Assembly: GCA_905479795.1 (NCBI GenBank)
Contig: CAJQNX010000014.1
Location: 1-6,047, forward strand
Reading direction: 5' to 3'
DNA length: 6,047 nucleotides
Source: an uncultured Candidatus Midichloriaceae bacterium
GTDB taxonomy: Bacteria; Pseudomonadota; Alphaproteobacteria; Rickettsiales; Midichloriaceae
In this document: positions 5,944-6,047 of the stretch, piece by piece
Numbering within the stretch: position 1 is the first letter of the stretch
How the letters are laid out: every line of letters starts with the position of its first letter
Made by a program: the position numbers and the translations under genes
Notes under the pieces: generated by a model
Told to the model about the DNA's origin: nothing
Database searches by the model: none
The model's input: only the letters and a program-made list of their open reading frames with translations

Positions 5944-6047
5944 TTAAATGGCTGATCTGATGGCAAAAGCAACAACGAAGATTTTACTAAAAAAGGATAA
6001 ATTAAGCAAAAAGTCTTTTTAAACACCTGTTTTAGAGCAAAAGCCTT
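5944..6047 (-). CDS. Possible 3' end of a minus-strand gene running off the window
   Basis: On the minus strand the frame is open from the window edge to TAA at 5944-5946. It reads AFALKQVFKKTFCLIYPFFSKIF and so on, ending AIRSAI. If real, it would be the hydrophobic C-terminus of an upstream gene whose stop lies 3 bp before ATG 5940 of the next gene, implying translational coupling. On the plus strand the same DNA encodes a 24-codon frame (5948-6022, MADLMAKATTK...) that is equally plausible as a shadow. Only about 33 codons are visible and no family is recognised. Confidence 0.25.

Noticed and set aside
221..6047. Similarity between 221-252 and the right end (TTTTGCCATCA and TTTTAG..GCAAAAG)
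   Set aside because: The matches are about 11 nt in AT-rich sequence, and their orientation and order do not fit the 21-bp inverted repeats, so chance explains them.
1..6047. CRISPR array, tRNA or rRNA gene
   Set aside because: No regularly spaced direct repeats and no cloverleaf or conserved rRNA segments were seen on either strand.

Overview
The window is a low-GC bacterial segment. Most of it looks roughly 25-30% GC by eye, and one gene is clearly richer. Long AT-rich spacers, decayed-looking reading frames and short repeats separate the genes. The gene families (a DsbD/ScsB-type reductase, a divergent SDF-family symporter, an effector-like helical protein and a small exported protein) together with the base composition suggest an intracellular alphaproteobacterial symbiont or parasite, most likely Rickettsiales. 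That placement is an inference; no rRNA or other marker gene is present.

Layout. Positions 1-857 hold no intact gene. They contain one copy of a 21-bp repeat (120-140), short open fragments that look like gene debris, two TTGACA hexamers and a perfect 15-bp inverted repeat (642-711). Positions 858-2561 (+) encode a full-length three-domain DsbD-type membrane thiol reductase. Positions 2562-2963 are a spacer with a 7-nt tandem repeat abutting the dsbD stop codon and a strong palindrome at 2677-2719. An SDF (dicarboxylate/amino acid:cation) symporter follows, ending at 4136 (+). Its conserved first membrane helix lies upstream of any ATG/GTG/TTG start, so it either begins at ATA 2964 or has a damaged start. 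Positions 4274-5281 (+) encode a long amphipathic-helical, Met/Trp-rich soluble protein with a polar, basic C-terminus. It has its own -10 box, Shine-Dalgarno sequence and terminator and a higher GC content, and it is a plausible secreted effector. Convergent to it, 5932-5468 (-) is a small protein whose frame opens with half a signal peptide. Its normal start is missing at the second, inverted copy of the 21-bp repeat (5912-5932). A further minus-strand open frame may enter from the right edge.

The three plus-strand genes look like separate transcription units: the spacers are about 400 and 140 bp, with hairpins between them. DsbD would carry reducing power from the cytoplasm to periplasmic thiols, the symporter would import a small organic or amino-acid solute, and the helical protein may act outside the cell. 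No obvious single pathway joins them. The most interesting features are the inverted repeats that bracket about 5.8 kb, the two genes that lack canonical starts but have Shine-Dalgarno-like sequences in place, and the unusual helical protein.
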